64,000 bases of DNA, from positions 7,886,021 to 7,950,020 of the forward strand of contig NC_021692.1 of NCBI RefSeq assembly GCF_000247815.1. Reading direction: 5' to 3'. A program made the translations under genes and the position numbers. Below, in pieces: positions 24,851 through 37,331 of the stretch. The notes under the pieces are model-generated. The model ran no database searches. It saw only the letters and a list, made by a program, of their open reading frames with translations, and had not been told where the DNA came from. Position 1 is the first letter of the stretch; every line of letters starts with the position of its first letter. The DNA is from Ficedula albicollis (taxonomy: Eukaryota > Chordata > Aves > Passeriformes > Muscicapidae).

Positions 24851-27800
24851 AGAGAAATGAAAGCACCTAAACTGGTCTAAAACCTTTATGAAGTGTTCTT
24901 CATAAAGGGTAAAATCTCAGCTTTTTGGAGGATGATGATTTTCACAGGACAGGCATGTAAAAAAAGGCAACCCTTAATGGGGGACACTAAAAGACAAATG
25001 AGTCATGCCTGCAGGTCTGATAGAGCTGATGGGTAAAAAATATTGGGAAACATCCTAATCCCCTTCTGAGGAGCCAAGGCTGAAATCCCAATGCCACTGA
25101 AGTTTACAGTAAAACTGGTGCTTGCTTCCCTAGCACCAGGATTTAACCTCTATAAATTTCAGCTGTGAAGACAGAACCTGAGGAAGGAGAGAGCCACGCT
25201 CACAAGCAGCGCTTCCAGAAGACTGAGGACATCATGAATTCAGAAGAACGACTGAAGGTGACAGGGTCTGAACCCATGAAGGCCTGGCCTAGTCCTGTCT
25301 GCTGCAGTACTGAACATCCCTGTATCCCTCTGAGTTTTGGGGCAGGCTGGTCTCCAGTGTGACAGTCACCCAGGCAACTTCCAGCCTCCACTGGAGCCCT
25401 GGGCCTCTCTGGGGCTAAGCTGCCCCACACATCCACACACGTGTGCTTGCACCCAACTGCAGCACAGGCTCTGCAGTCAGGCCTCATCAGCACTGGGAGG
25501 ATCCTGTTCAGCCAAATTCCTCACTGCCAGAACACCTCTTCAGCTTTTTCCCCTTGAACAACTATTCCCCCTCATGAGTAGGTGCAAATCTCCAGCTGCT
25601 GGGCACTGCAGAGCTTCTGCAAGGGCTCTGGGCTGCCCTCACCTTTATTTTGGAACGGACTCGTTCCATGTCACTCAAGAGCCTTTTAAGTGTTCCCTCC
25701 TTGAACTCTGGCATGAAGGTCCTCTCCTGAACATCTGAGACCTTTCAACCTGCTCAGATCCCGCTGCTGTACTTCACCCTCCATCAAAGGTTATGCGTGT
25801 CTGCTGTTATCCCAGTGAGCAGGAGGTGCTAAGGACCTTGGTGGATGAGTCTCCAGTCCCATTCCCAACCCAGATACAGCAAGGACAGCTGTAAGGGCTG
25901 CCAAGCACACGATCCTCTTCCCCTCCTCTGATTCCCCCATTCAGCTTCCCACAGCCGCCAGCTCAACCATCTGATCGAAGGCCCGGGGGAGGGAGCCAGA
26001 ACTGTCCAGTCTGGTTATGAGTGAAGGTCATTGATCTAGCACAGACCAGGGATGCAGAAAACAGGGCAGGGAGGGAGGGAAAAAGCCCCGAGAGAGACAG
26101 AAGAGACGGAGTGATGCAGGCAGAGGCAGTGCGGGATGAGTGCAGGGAAGTGGCTGGAACACGGTTTCACACTCCAAGACCCAAGGGCTGTTGTCAACCC
26201 GTCCTTCATGCTCACATCTTGTCACACTAGAGGTCAGGTCTCCCAAGCGTTCCTGGAGAGCTGAGCTAGCCCATATGGCAGGCAATATGTTAGCAATATG
26301 GATCAGCTGCTCGTCAGGGCCCGAGCAGATGGATGTGACAACCCTGCTCTTACCCAGACAGGCTTTTAGCATCTTCCCTCCCCTCTGCCCAGCCCTGCCC
26401 CAAGAGCTCTGCCAGGGAACTGCTGCCTTCAGCCCCCCTGAGCCATGGGGCACAGGTCAGGACAGGCAGCGTGGAAATGCCTGCCTGGCTGTACCTGGAT
26501 GGGAACAAGCAGGGCAGAGCCCACTCAGAGCAGCGCTGGCAGGAGCCAGGCCAGGCCTTTACCCAAGGACAGCACACGGAAATCCAGACTTGTGCTGTTA
26601 ACCTGAGCAGGGTGATACAGGAGATACTCTATTCAGATATAAGTATATGGCATGTTACCACCAGATGCCACACTTTACAGTCTAGACTGAGTTTTGTAAC
26701 TGCCTGGGAAAAATTTCTCTCACAGAACATGTAATACATAAATAGATGTGTATTTTAATGGGCAAGTCAAACTCCTCCTGGCAAAGGTAAGCAAGGCGAT
26801 TTCATACACAGGTGGGTAAATTTCCACAATGATTTTGCAAGGCTGTTTCATATTCCCCAGCCCAGCTCAGGAGCTGAGCGTCAGGGCTGGCTGGGCTGGC
26901 CCAGCTGCACTTCTGCAGAAGGCAGCGTTCCCATCTCGTTCCCTTCACAGCCTGCCCATGCAGTAACCCCAAGGATCAGGGCAAAAATAACGCCATCAGC
27001 TCAAGCTAACCCTCAAATTTAGCTTTACTTTAAGGTTTAAACAGGGGGCAATATTTTGCAAATTCAAACACAGAGCAGGTATTTCTAATCCCTTTCCTAC
27101 ACATTTTTTAGCTTTTTTTCTTCCCGCATAAAAGTCTACCTTCATTAACTGAACAAGAAAACACCCTCCAACCCTTATAGCTCTAGGACTAAACAGCCAG
27201 CTTGTGCTTATAAACAGTGAAAAAGCAATCACAGCCTAGAGATGGGCTCTGGAGAACGTGCAAACAGCCTCCGTAGCCCAAAGTAAATTGAGCTTGTTTT
27301 GAAAGTAGAAGCCATACAACTTGCTCTAGGGCTGAAGACTGGAACACAGGGATTTCTAGTCCAGAGCACGAGAGATCACAAAGCCACATGCCTGAAAGGC
27401 TAAATGCTTCTCCTTCACTGCAGTGATGTTTGTAGAACTAGGAGGATCTCAGAAAACAGCTGGAGTCCAGGGAAATATTTCTATTGTCTCTAATGAGCTA
27501 CTGTCCCTCAGGAAGCAGCCCCCAAAGGACTCTCAGCAATGAACCCAGGAGATCCTGGGAGGAGACTGTGGAAAAGGATAACTGATTTGCAAGAACCCGA
27601 ACCTCAAGGGTCACTTCAGCACTTGGAGAATTCCTGATGGATCAGTCTCCTCCTCTCTTTTACCTTCTTGTCCCAGAAGTTCTGCTCGTCCCAGGTCCAG
27701 GTCAGAGGGACAACGTAGGGTTTTCATTATCAGGAGCTACACAAGCAGAAACCTGTGACAGGGGTCACAGGAGAAGCTCCTTGTGATGGAAAAATCACCC

Positions 27801-29883
27801 AGAACCTATGAGCCAGCTTTCTCAGCAGAGTTTTCTCCCCCTGGATGTTGGACCTCTCTGGAGAGGCACATAAGGGTGTTTGGTGGAAAATTCACCTGCT
27901 GCAGTCAAACCTGAGAACTTGTGTCTTATTTGGTAAAACCTCAAGGCTCTTCATGTTCCTTTGCCTTATTCCCTCAGGCAGAGCTCCTGTTTAGGAAGCT
28001 CCCTTGCCTCTGGAGGCCTGAGAAGGCATTGCTCTGAGAGGGGACACAAGCACCAGAGCAGCTCACACAGGGATAAAGGCCAGAGTTCACTACACTAGCA
28101 GTTCAAAACCAGGCTTTCCAAATAAAGCGTGCCAGCCCCGGAGGTGTTTCAGCACTAGGAAGGTGTGGGAAGGCACAGCTCAGCCCTATCCCACCCTGGA
28201 GCAGACTCTTTCCTGGCAGACTGACTGAAAGCACTCAGCACACACAGCAAGAACGAAGCCCTGCTGAGCCTTAGAGTATCGTGGCTGCTGCTCTTGCAGG
28301 CAGGGCTAGGGCACTCAGAACACTCAGAACAATTATCCAGGTAAATTCCTCTGTGCCACACACAGCCAGCAGTGGAGAGGGACAGCTAGAGCCCCAGAGC
28401 AACATCTGAGCCCTGTGACTTTTCCCATGTCCCCTCCACCCAGACCCTTCCATTCAGGTCTCAGCTGCACCTGTGACTCACAAAGCTTTGGACATCTTGC
28501 TTTGCCCAGGTATCTTTTATGGCATAGCAGCAAAAAACAGAGGAACATGATGATACAAAATTCCCTCAGGCACTTCAGTTGCTGATCTTCATCCATTCAG
28601 GCACTATCAGCATTTAATGATGTCAGCACAGGATGGAGACAGCCCCTGACAATTCCTCTCTGCCCTACAGAGCCCATGTGATGTCATGCAAAGGCCAGAC
28701 ACGGCCCCCTGTACCTGCAGCACCATGGCAGTGCCACCAGGTACCTCCCACATCCCCAACCCATTGAGAAGAAACGTATTATCCCAATTTTGTGTCATAC
28801 CTTTCTTTGCAGAGAAGCTGTGACAGTAGCCGAGCAGAGAAGAAAGTAAAACAGCTTTTAGAAACAGTCCCACCCCCTCACAACCTCTCTGAGTTACCCA
28901 CCGTGACCACAGACATCCTCAAAGTCCTTTTATGAATCAAGTCAATCAGAAACTGTCCCACACAATGCTCACCCAGGGGACTCCCGTGTGTACAGCTCAG
29001 CCAGCCGTTAACACTGCACAGCAGCTCGTTGGGAAGAAGGTAAAGAGCAAGAGCTGCTGGAACCAGAGCTCTGCTGTGTCAGCTGGGAGTCTGTGCAGAG
29101 CTGGGCAGGGGCAAACCCAGCCCAAGCCAAACCAACATCCCACCACGCATTCACCACCCAGGCCACTGATTTCCTGCTGCTCTTTCAAACTTCATGGGCT
29201 AGAGATTTCCCAAGAACTGGAATGAAGGCTCTGGAATGCCAAAATCACGCACTCCAGTCCTGCTTCAGAACAGTTTGGTCACAGAACAAAAGCTAGTACC
29301 TTGCATTGAGAAGTCACCGGCTTCAAGGTCCATTCCAGTGTGCAAAGGCAGGAGAGAAGTCAGGCTCTTTGTTTTGGAGGTGGTCTCAGGTGAAGACAGT
29401 GTGAATTAGATGGCCTCCCTTCACTTGGTGAAGTCTCTTTTCCCTGAGAAGAGTTTCAAAAGGAAATGAATATTCCCTCCTGAGCAGCAGCGAAGCTCAG
29501 GTGAATCATGAGCACAAGCAGTGACGCCAGCCCCAAAGGCTGCAGCCACCCCCGGAGCTGAGCCCTCGGTCACACAGCAGGGCAGCCCCATCTCCCTGGG
29601 CGTGGGATGCACCCAGACTCCGAGGCACGAACCTCCCGGGACTGGCCGTCCCGTGGGCAACACGCTCCCACCTCCCCCAGAAGAAAATGCAGGGCAGTCA
29701 GTGGCAGAAGCAGCCTCAGCACTAAGGACTTCCAGCACAGAGCTTCCCCTGCAGCCAGCTGAGCTCCTGGGAGCCGGGGCTGCCACCCCTCCTTGGGGAG
29801 CCACAGCACAGAGCACCTTGGCAGCCCCACACCAAACCCCTGCCCAAAAATGCCACACATACGACCAGGTGGGACGAAGGAGA

Positions 29884-29980
29884 AATATTATCTGCAGTTG
29901 AGTGAGGCCCACAGTAATTAAGGGACTTGTCAAAGCTGACTTGGCAAATCTGAGGCAGAACTGGGAACTACAGCTAAATC
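29884..29980 (+). mobile_element. MIR-like ancient SINE fragment
   Basis: The run TGAGTGAGGCCCACAG, TTAAGGGACTTGTCAAAG, then GAGGCAGAACTGGGAACTAC follows the order and spacing of the MIR/CORE-SINE core: CTGAGGC, GGTTAAGTGACTTGCCCAAGG, GTGGCAGAGCTGGGATT. It is heavily diverged, as expected for an amniote-age relic in a bird. The call is by memory of the consensus and needs a profile search. Confidence 0.5.
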
Positions 29981-30441
29981 TCTCAAGTTTTGGTTTAAGA
30001 GCTGGACTGCAAAAGTCCTGTGCTCCTTGGGTGCATGCTGCTACCTTTGCAACAGGTTTCACCCTTCTCCCTGCTCTCCCTAGACAGTTAAGACAATTCC
30101 CCTCTACTCCAGCATTGAAGGAAATGAACAAATGCACAGATTAAAATTTTAAAAAACTTTTACCTTACTTTCAAAATTATAAAATGCCTTAGCTCCAACC
30201 CTTGTCAGAAGCTCAGAAGCTTCAGGCTCTTCTATGAGGTGGGATTTGTAGACTGGAGGATTCTGTTGTTGGTGTGGTTTTTTTTTTTTTAAATTTCCAT
30301 CAGACAAAAATAAAAGAAGCAAAACAAAAGAGGGCTGTTGAGATCAACTTGTGATAGGTGTCGGGCCAAAGAAAATGGAGCCAAAGAAGTCAGAACCCTG
30401 CAACCAGCAACCTTTGTGTCAATTTAAGCAAATATTGTGGC

Positions 30442-30455
30442 GTTTCCATGGCAAT
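30442..30455. promoter_or_regulatory. RFX X-box-like palindrome
   Basis: GTTTCCATGGCAAT matches the full X-box palindrome GTTNCCATGGCAAC with a single end mismatch. It sits in an AT-rich unique context (TTAAGCAAATATTGTGGC before, TTTTGAATATCC after). Such sites recur in conserved vertebrate non-coding DNA. Confidence 0.4.
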
Positions 30456-30960
30456 CCCTGTTTTGAATATCCACTACACTTCACTTTTTAAAGGGCTTTT
30501 CCTGTTTGTGTTTCAACTTCAAAACCTGTAAATATTTTCAGCCTTAACACATCCCGGCCTCCCCCAGCCCCTGAAATGAGATCCTATCAATGCTCTGTCC
30601 TGAGGTCTGCTGTCTGCAGCGCTCCAAAGCTGTGAAAATTCATGGCAAAGGCAGGCTGGCAGCCTGGGCCAGCTGGGGACAGCAGAGGCTTGGCTGGCCC
30701 TTGGGCACACTTGGTGCCAACCTCCACCTGTGCAGGAGCCTGTTCCACGCTTTTCCAAAGCGAGGAGTGAAAGGAGCCCTCGCAGGCACTCAGCACTGGC
30801 AGTGCCCAAGGCAAGCAGCAGGCAGCAGGTCTTTTACCAGTCCCCTTCCCCCCCACTCTGCCAGCTCAGGCTGCTCTGACTCGCCACTCCAGCTGCAATT
30901 TCTGATGGGAGACTCCTCCTGGGACCCATGGGGCCAGCGCTACCTCCTGCTGTGACCCCC

Positions 30961-31230
30961 TTCCCTTCCCTTCCCTTCCCTTCCCTTCCCTTCCCTTCCC
31001 TTCCCTTCCCTTCCCTTCCCTTCCCTTCCCTTCCCTTCCCTTCCCTTCCCTTCCCTTCCCTTCCCTTCCCTTCCCTTCCCTTCCCTTCCCTTCCCTTCCC
31101 TTCCCTTCCCTTCCCTTCCCTTCCCTTCCCTTCCCTTCCCTTCCCTTCCCTTCCCTTCCCTTCCCTTCCCTTCCCTTCCCTTCCCTTCCCTTCCCTTCCC
31201 TTCCCTTCCCTTCCCTTCCCTTCCCTTCCC
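30961..31230 (+). repeat. (TTCCC)n pentamer array, 54 perfect copies
   Basis: 270 bp of pure TTCCC after a C5 run, ending at GCTGAGC. On the minus strand this is (GGGAA)n, which can form G-quadruplexes. The tract is also a pure polypurine/polypyrimidine repeat that can form triplex (H) DNA. The Arg-Glu-Gly-Lys and Phe-Pro-Ser-Leu open frames over it are artefacts. Confidence 0.96.
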
Positions 31231-31750
31231 GCTGAGCTGAACTAAGGCTGTCAGTCACACTGATTTATGGGCTGTAGTGTCATGAGCAAGTCAGAATGAC
31301 GAGTCAGCTTTGTCCTCTCTGGCAGCCTGGGCTCAGCTGCCCAGCACCCCGAGCAGCCGGCAGGTCCCTGCTCCATCCCTGCTCCCCCAGCACAGAGCCC
31401 CTGGGGAAGGTCCTGGGGAGGGAGCTGGGGCAGGGGCCGGTGTCACTTCCACATCTGAGCACCAGGAGCCCGCTGTCAACCCTCTCCCCAAAGAATAAAG
31501 CTGCCCCTGCATATAATGCTGGGGGTTTGGGGAGGGGGGGTTGGCATGCATGGAGGTGCACGAAAACACCTTCAGAGACTCGTTAAGAACTTTCCCCCCG
31601 GGGTCCGAAAGCTTTGGCCTGCCCTGCTGGAATACAGCCCTTCCCAGCAGCCATGGGAGTGCACTGGTTAATTCTGAGTTTCCTGGCTGAGATGGATTTG
31701 TGCCAGGCCTCCAATGTTGGCTTAGTGTAATTTTTGGGAAGTCAATTTCC

Positions 31751-31889
31751 TTTGGGTTTTTTTGTTTTGGTTTTTTTTTTTTGTTTTAATTTTTTTGTTT
31801 GTTTGTTTTTGGGGTTTTTTTTTGTTTGGTTAGTTGTTTGGTTGGTTTGTTGTTGGGGTGGGTTTTTTTGTTTTTGGATTTTTTGTTAG
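31751..31889 (+). repeat. T/G-only low-complexity tract
   Basis: About 140 bp are almost entirely T and G on the + strand, with TTTG, GTTTG, GGTT and GGGGTT words and no fixed period. It ends abruptly at AGTGAGGCCC, a 19-bp word also present at 29901-29919. Confidence 0.8.
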
Positions 31890-33129
31890 TGAGGCCCACA
31901 GTAATTTAAAAAGATTTTCCTCTTTTGCATCGAAAAGCAGGAGCATTTGAATGGGAGTCAGGATAAGGCTATCCATCCATGGAGCTCCCCCAGATCATTT
32001 TATAGGCACCATGGTACCGGCAAGGAACAGCCATGGAAACAAACCCCAAGTGACTCCAAAAGCTGCTGTGCCAAATGCCCCCAGAGGCAGCGTCCAGGAG
32101 CAGCCCTGCCCTCGCCCTCGCACCACTGCTCATCCTGAGCACCTCTCTGCAGTGCTGGGTGCTTCTGACACCAGCACACGATGCACAGTGCCTGCTGGCC
32201 TGGCCAGCTTCCAGCTCAGGTAATTACATCCTACAGGAGTTTCAGCTGGATGTTTTATCCCTTTTTCATTTCCGGCCCTGAGCTGCTTCAATGGGAGTTG
32301 CCCAAACTCTATCGAGATCCACCCCGGATGTGAGTGTGTGGAGGGAATTCTGTGCATCCCAACAGGTCCCAAGGGCCTGGGCTTTCAGCAAACAACCCCT
32401 ACAAACACGTGACAGCACCTTCCTGTGCACATCCCATAACACCCCCACCTGGAACAAGGTGCAGAGCTGGGAAAACAACTGCCCTACCACACCAGGAGCC
32501 AACAATTCCTGCACACACGTGTTAACACTGCCCAGTGGAGCAGGATCTGGGAAATGCTGCATGATGTGGGATCTGGGACACGGGATGCTGGCTCCCGTCC
32601 TTTCTAAAGAGAGAACCTTCCTCCCATCATCTCACAGGGTTTTGCAAAATTAAAACTCGTGGTGGCAGTGATGTGAGGCTGGAGCCACAGCTGCTGGCCA
32701 GCCTTTGTCAGTGGCATCACAGGCTGCAGGGGACACAAGTGATGCTGAACACACGGGGAAGGACGTGCCAGGTTTAGGGCACCCGTGAGGATGAGCCCAG
32801 GGCCCATGACAGGCCCAGCAGGTGTCGGTGTCTCTGACTCCTCTGCTCACGCCGCCACTGAGAGGCCACGAGCAGCCAACACTGGCAGGGGACACTCAGC
32901 AGCCCCTCCCAACACGTGCTCCGAAGCGCGGGCAAAGAGGAGGGTGCACCTCCCTCCCCAGAGAGCAGTGCTTTGGCACTCGCCATGGCCACAGCATTCA
33001 GAGCCCTTCCAGGCTGTCCCAGACACTTGGAAACCATGTGCTGACCCACCCTCCACTCAGGGCAGCCCAAGAGTCCCCAGCCTTGTAAGTGGGCTCTACC
33101 AAACCTCTGTTTCGTGACCTCTTTGTCTT

Positions 33130-33240
33130 ATTCTTTCAGCAGATTCTGCACCAGATGCTCACCTGGTGTAAAATCAGTGCAGTTTCGGTGGCTTTAGTGA
33201 AGTCATGCCAATTTAAATGAGTTGAGGATCTGGCCCTCTA
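33130..33240. mobile_element. Possible ancient amniote interspersed-repeat relic
   Basis: ACCTGGTGTAAAATCAGTGC, then TTTAGTGAAGTCATGCC and GAGGATCTGGCCCTC follow the order of a widespread old amniote repeat (words like GGTGTAAA, TGAAGTCAATGG, GATCTGGCCC). I do not assign a family name. Weaker traces occur near 52830-52860, 58080-58120 and 60370-60400. Confidence 0.4.
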
Positions 33241-33417
33241 AGTTACTCGAGTTGCCAGTTCTTCCTTTGGATAATCCTGAGGGTGATTTCACAGCAAGCA
33301 GCAGCACAAGCCCAGCCAGCCTGGCAGGATCAGCTGTGCTCTCCCAGCTCCCCTCCACCCTCCCTGTCCCAGATCAGGCAGTGCCTGCTCTGAGACCCTG
33401 CTGCAGCAATGCTGGAC

Positions 33418-33443
33418 TCATCATCATCATCACCATCATCATC
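33418..33443 (+). repeat. Short (ATC)n trinucleotide tract
   Basis: TCA/ATC units in a row with one CAC interruption; a small microsatellite. Confidence 0.85.
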
Positions 33444-34518
33444 TGCTTTGTGTACTGAGTTTCCTTCTCCCTGGTGCTTAATGAGAGACAGATACAGCAC
33501 ACAGTAAATTACTCTGGGCTTTGGATCAAGGCTTTCTCCTTGCTCTTTGCAGGAGAGTTCTGGCCTTTACAGGGCACTGTGTCACACCTTGCCAAGTGTT
33601 TGGAGAGGGTGCTGGTCACTTGCCCAGCAGCAAACCCCAACCCGTTTAGGCTGACTGAGAAACAGCATGTCTTTATGAAGAAACTGGATACTGCCTTCCC
33701 CGGTCTCTACTCTCACCAGTCTCTGCTCCAAGAAACAAAAAGAGCCCATTGCTGCCTGGCAGCTGCTGAGTGAGCAGCCAGGAATCCCCTCCTCACCCCA
33801 GTTCCACTGCTGTCCTGCCACCCTCACCACGTCTCAGTGGGAGGGAAGCAGGCAATACAGGCACAGGGAACAGGCAAGGCTTCAGCAGGCACTGGATGCA
33901 CAGGAGCTTTACACACTCTGCCCTCACAAGTCCTTTGCTATCCCTCCAGAGCAATTTTCTAGGCAACAGCGTGGTTGCATTCCCTTCTCTATCTCCTAAT
34001 AAATATCATGCTAAGCAAGATGAGTATCTTCTTCCCAGACCAAGAAGCATGACCCACTTTCTGAATCAGGGCAGATGCAATTGGGCCCTGGAGTCCTGGA
34101 CCCCTCCCAAAGCACAGAGATTTTGTAACAATTAGAGCAAGAAGCAGAAGGAATAGCAAAGTAAAAAGTGATCAAAGAGTGCAGTGGTGGAGTTGAAGCT
34201 GTGGGGTAAGTACTGCTCCTTGCCATCCCGTGCTCTGGCATTTTCCTAGGACACTGAGGCAAGAGCTGTGTTCACATTCACACATCTCTCCTCCACTACC
34301 CTCCATTCCTCAAAAGTGACGGGTCCACTCTCAAATTCTGGCAAATGGCTCAGGCAAGCCAACTTGCCCTCCCTGCACATCCACCCTGATTCTTCCCCTT
34401 CTTTTTTCCGTTCCCCACAGCAGAGCAGGAATACAGGATTCACATTCCAGCAGTGCCAACCCCCTTTGGCACAGAAGTGCACACATGAATATCCTCCAGT
34501 GACAGCCTGGAGGGTTTT

Positions 34519-36590
34519 AACACAGCAGCTGTGCCCAGTGTCCCAGCACTGGCTCCTGGCTGGTGTGCCAACTTCCCAGTGGCCCCACAGGTGACAGGGC
34601 TGCCACTGCCTCTGCCCCCTCGCCCCCAAGTTTCTCCTGACCCAGAGGTTTCCAGACCTGCTGTTCATGGTGGGGAGGCTCGAGCTGGGATCCTTTACAC
34701 ATGCAGTAAAACCAAGAGCCCCTGAGGATGACTTGTGCTTTGGGCCAAGCCCACAGAGGTGAGCAGAGACACCCACTAGAGGTGAGGCATCCAGGGGCGG
34801 CCAGATCCTGATCCCAGCAGGACTGTTCTGTCTGGAGATGCTCCATCTTTCCACAGAACAGCTCTGTACTTTCCCAGATGTAGATGGGACCAGACTATGA
34901 CCTAATGGGCACGGAAAGCAATTAAAAGGAGGTGGGGTGAACACCAGTAGTGCTTTCATTGCTTGAATCCACAAAGAAAACTTCCCTCCGAGGGGAGCAT
35001 TAAGTCTCCATGGCCAAAAGCATATAGAAAATCCCATACCAAAGGGGACAACAAGCCAGTGCCCAGACTGGATCCTGGGCCATGCTCAGCCCTTGGGGCA
35101 CACGAGCCCACGAGCATCTGTGCCCAGGGGTGCTGGGCACCACCAAAGGGTCACTGCCCTGGAGAGCTCCGCAGGAAACTCACCTGCACTCTGAACGAGA
35201 CGAGACTCCTGTGCCAGGGCTGCACAAACAGCAAAGACACCCTCACCCAAAGCCAGTCTGGCAGGCAGGGAAAGGAGCTGAGCTGCTCCTGCACACTCAG
35301 GAGTTCAGAGCTGGCTCTGGCTCTGGATTTCTCCCCTGCTCAGTGCCTAACCTGCTGGAACACACCAATATCCAGCACAGAAACACACACTAATGGGGGC
35401 TCTGGCCAGCACCGACAGCTGCCTTTCATGTTTGACACGGTGAGATAAAGCAAAAGTAACTTTTAAAGGATTTCCATGACATTTTTCTACCCAGTTAAGT
35501 AAAAGAATTTTTAAAAGAAACAGAAAAAGAAGACCCTTTCACCCAAACTTCAGAAACACAGCAGCTGTGCCCAGTGTCCCAGCACTGGCTCCTGGCTGGT
35601 GTGCCAACTTCCCAGTGGCCCCACAGGTGACAGGGCTGCCACTGCCTCTGCCCCCTCGCCCCCAAGTTTCTCCTGACCCAGAGGTTTCCAGACCTGCTGT
35701 TCATGGTGGGGAGGCTCGAGCTGGGATCCTTTACACATGCAGTAAAACCAAGAGCCCCTGAGGATGACTTGTGCTTTGGGCCAAGCCCACAGAGGTGAGC
35801 AGAGACACCCACTAGAGGTGAGGCATCCAGGGGCGGCCAGATCCTGATCCCAGCAGGACTGTTCTGTCTGGAGATGCTCCATCTTTCCACAGAACAGCTC
35901 TGTACTTTCCCAGATGTAGATGGGACCAGACTATGACCTAATGGGCACGGAAAGCAATTAAAAGGAGGTGGGGTGAACACCAGTAGTGCTTTCATTGCTT
36001 GAATCCACAAAGAAAACTTCCCTCCGAGGGGAGCATTAAGTCTCCATGGCCAAAAGCATATAGAAAATCCCATACCAAAGGGGACAACAAGCCAGTGCCC
36101 AGACTGGATCCTGGGCCATGCTCAGCCCTTGGGGCACACGAGCCCACGAGCATCTGTGCCCAGGGGTGCTGGGCACCACCAAAGGGTCACTGCCCTGGAG
36201 AGCTCCGCAGGAAACTCACCTGCACTCTGAACCAGACGAGACTCCTGTGCCAGGGCTGCACAAACAGCAAAGACACCCTCACCCAAAGCCAGTCTGGCAG
36301 GCAGGGAAAGGAGCTGAGCTGCTCCTGCACACTCAGGAGTTCAGAGCTGGCTCTGGCTCTGGATTTCTCCCCTGCTCAGTGCCTAACCTGCTGGAACACA
36401 CCAATATCCAGCACAGAAACACACACTAATGGGGGCTCTGGCCAGCACCGACAGCTGCCTTTCATGTTTGACACGGTGAGATAAAGCAAAAGTAACTTTT
36501 AAAGGATTTCCATGACATTTTTCTACCCAGTTAAGTAAAAGAATTTTTAAAAGAAACAGAAAAAGAAGACCCTTTCACCCAAACTTCAGA
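34519..36590 (+). repeat. Direct tandem duplication, 1,036-bp unit, two near-identical copies
   Basis: Copy 1 is 34519-35554 and copy 2 is 35555-36590, at a constant offset of 1,036 bp. The only difference seen is G at 35197 against C at 36233. The copies abut directly: copy 1 ends ...AACTTCAGA then AACACAGC, while copy 2 ends ...AACTTCAGA then GATAAAAAG. At most two bases of junction homology are visible. The unit is unique non-coding DNA, and matching open frames in both copies are chance. It is either a very young duplication or two haplotypes laid end to end. Confidence 0.95.
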
Positions 36591-37331
36591 GATAAAAAGA
36601 GAGGGAAGAAATCTTCATCTTAATTCAAAATCCTATTTGATGTGTCGTGGCATGAAAATGTTTTTCACTGCATTTTTTCAGTGTGATCTCATGCACCCTG
36701 CAAACGGGGTACGCCCAAAACACCAGGTATTTTATGGGACACAAACAGAACACAAACACACAATTAAAAAAAAAAATGGGATTGGTAAATATTTAAATTA
36801 ATCTGAGCTGGCATCTGTGCAGCCTCCCCTCCCAGAGAGAGAGGGATGTTTGCAGCTTTGAAAAAATAAAAGTGAATAACATGACCTTTTCCTTCATGTT
36901 TGTTAGCTCACTGCAGCGCGGTGAGCTGGGGCAGCCCAGGCACCTCCCAGACCGAGTCCATCAGTGCGGCTGGGGCTGCTCCCCTGCCCGGCTCGGGACA
37001 GAGGGGACAGAGCTGCTGGGGATGGAGCTGCGGGGGGATTGCTCCACCCTGTTTGCAGTCTCACCCGTAATGCATCGGTTTTGTTGTGTTTGGTTTGGTT
37101 ATTTTTTTTTTTTCTTTCCAGTTTAATTGTTGGAGGAGTTTATGAAGCTGTTTGCCAAAAAACAATCGACTCCAGGGAGCCAGCTTACACAAAAAGGGTG
37201 TGTCGCCCGAGCGAGGCGGTGGAGCCATGGAAACCACCACCTTTAGCATTTGCCCAGGTGAAGCCAATGGGTGGATGTCTTGTGAAATCAGCAGGGATCT
37301 GCAGGGAAGTGAAACACACACAAGCAACCGT
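36591..37331. other. Unique non-coding DNA, no gene recognised
   Basis: An AT-rich beginning (36600-36880, with A10 near 36764) is followed by GC-rich 36910-37050 and a T12 run near 37102. No supportable exon. Just before the minisatellite a few CAC/ACA repeats occur. Confidence 0.55.

Larger units (their letters stand above)
20101..30960. other. Unique non-coding DNA, no gene recognised
   Basis: About 11 kb without a supportable exon; open frames are short and unlike known proteins. It alternates between GC-rich (20400-20650, 26340-26600, 29500-29870) and AT-rich segments. An octamer ATTTGCAT occurs at 20828-20835. Another AT-rich block at 24040-24150 (AATAGTTAATATATAAC, CCGTAATGG, CACGTAATTTGTC) has an enhancer-like texture. 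Individual candidate elements are listed separately. Confidence 0.55.
31231..34518. other. Unique non-coding DNA, no gene recognised
   Basis: GC-rich unique sequence at 31320-31620, then a T/G-rich tract, then mixed sequence. Open frames of up to about 120 codons overlap on both strands without recognisable domains. An ancient repeat-like motif at 33130-33240 is listed separately. Confidence 0.55.

Noticed and set aside
30866..31258. Arg-Glu-Gly-Lys repeat frame (130 codons) and its plus-strand partner
   Set aside because: Translation of (TTCCC)54 on both strands.
34246..36484. Identical frames in the two 1,036-bp copies as a duplicated gene pair
   Set aside because: Identity follows from the DNA duplication itself; frames occur on both strands and none has recognisable protein features.
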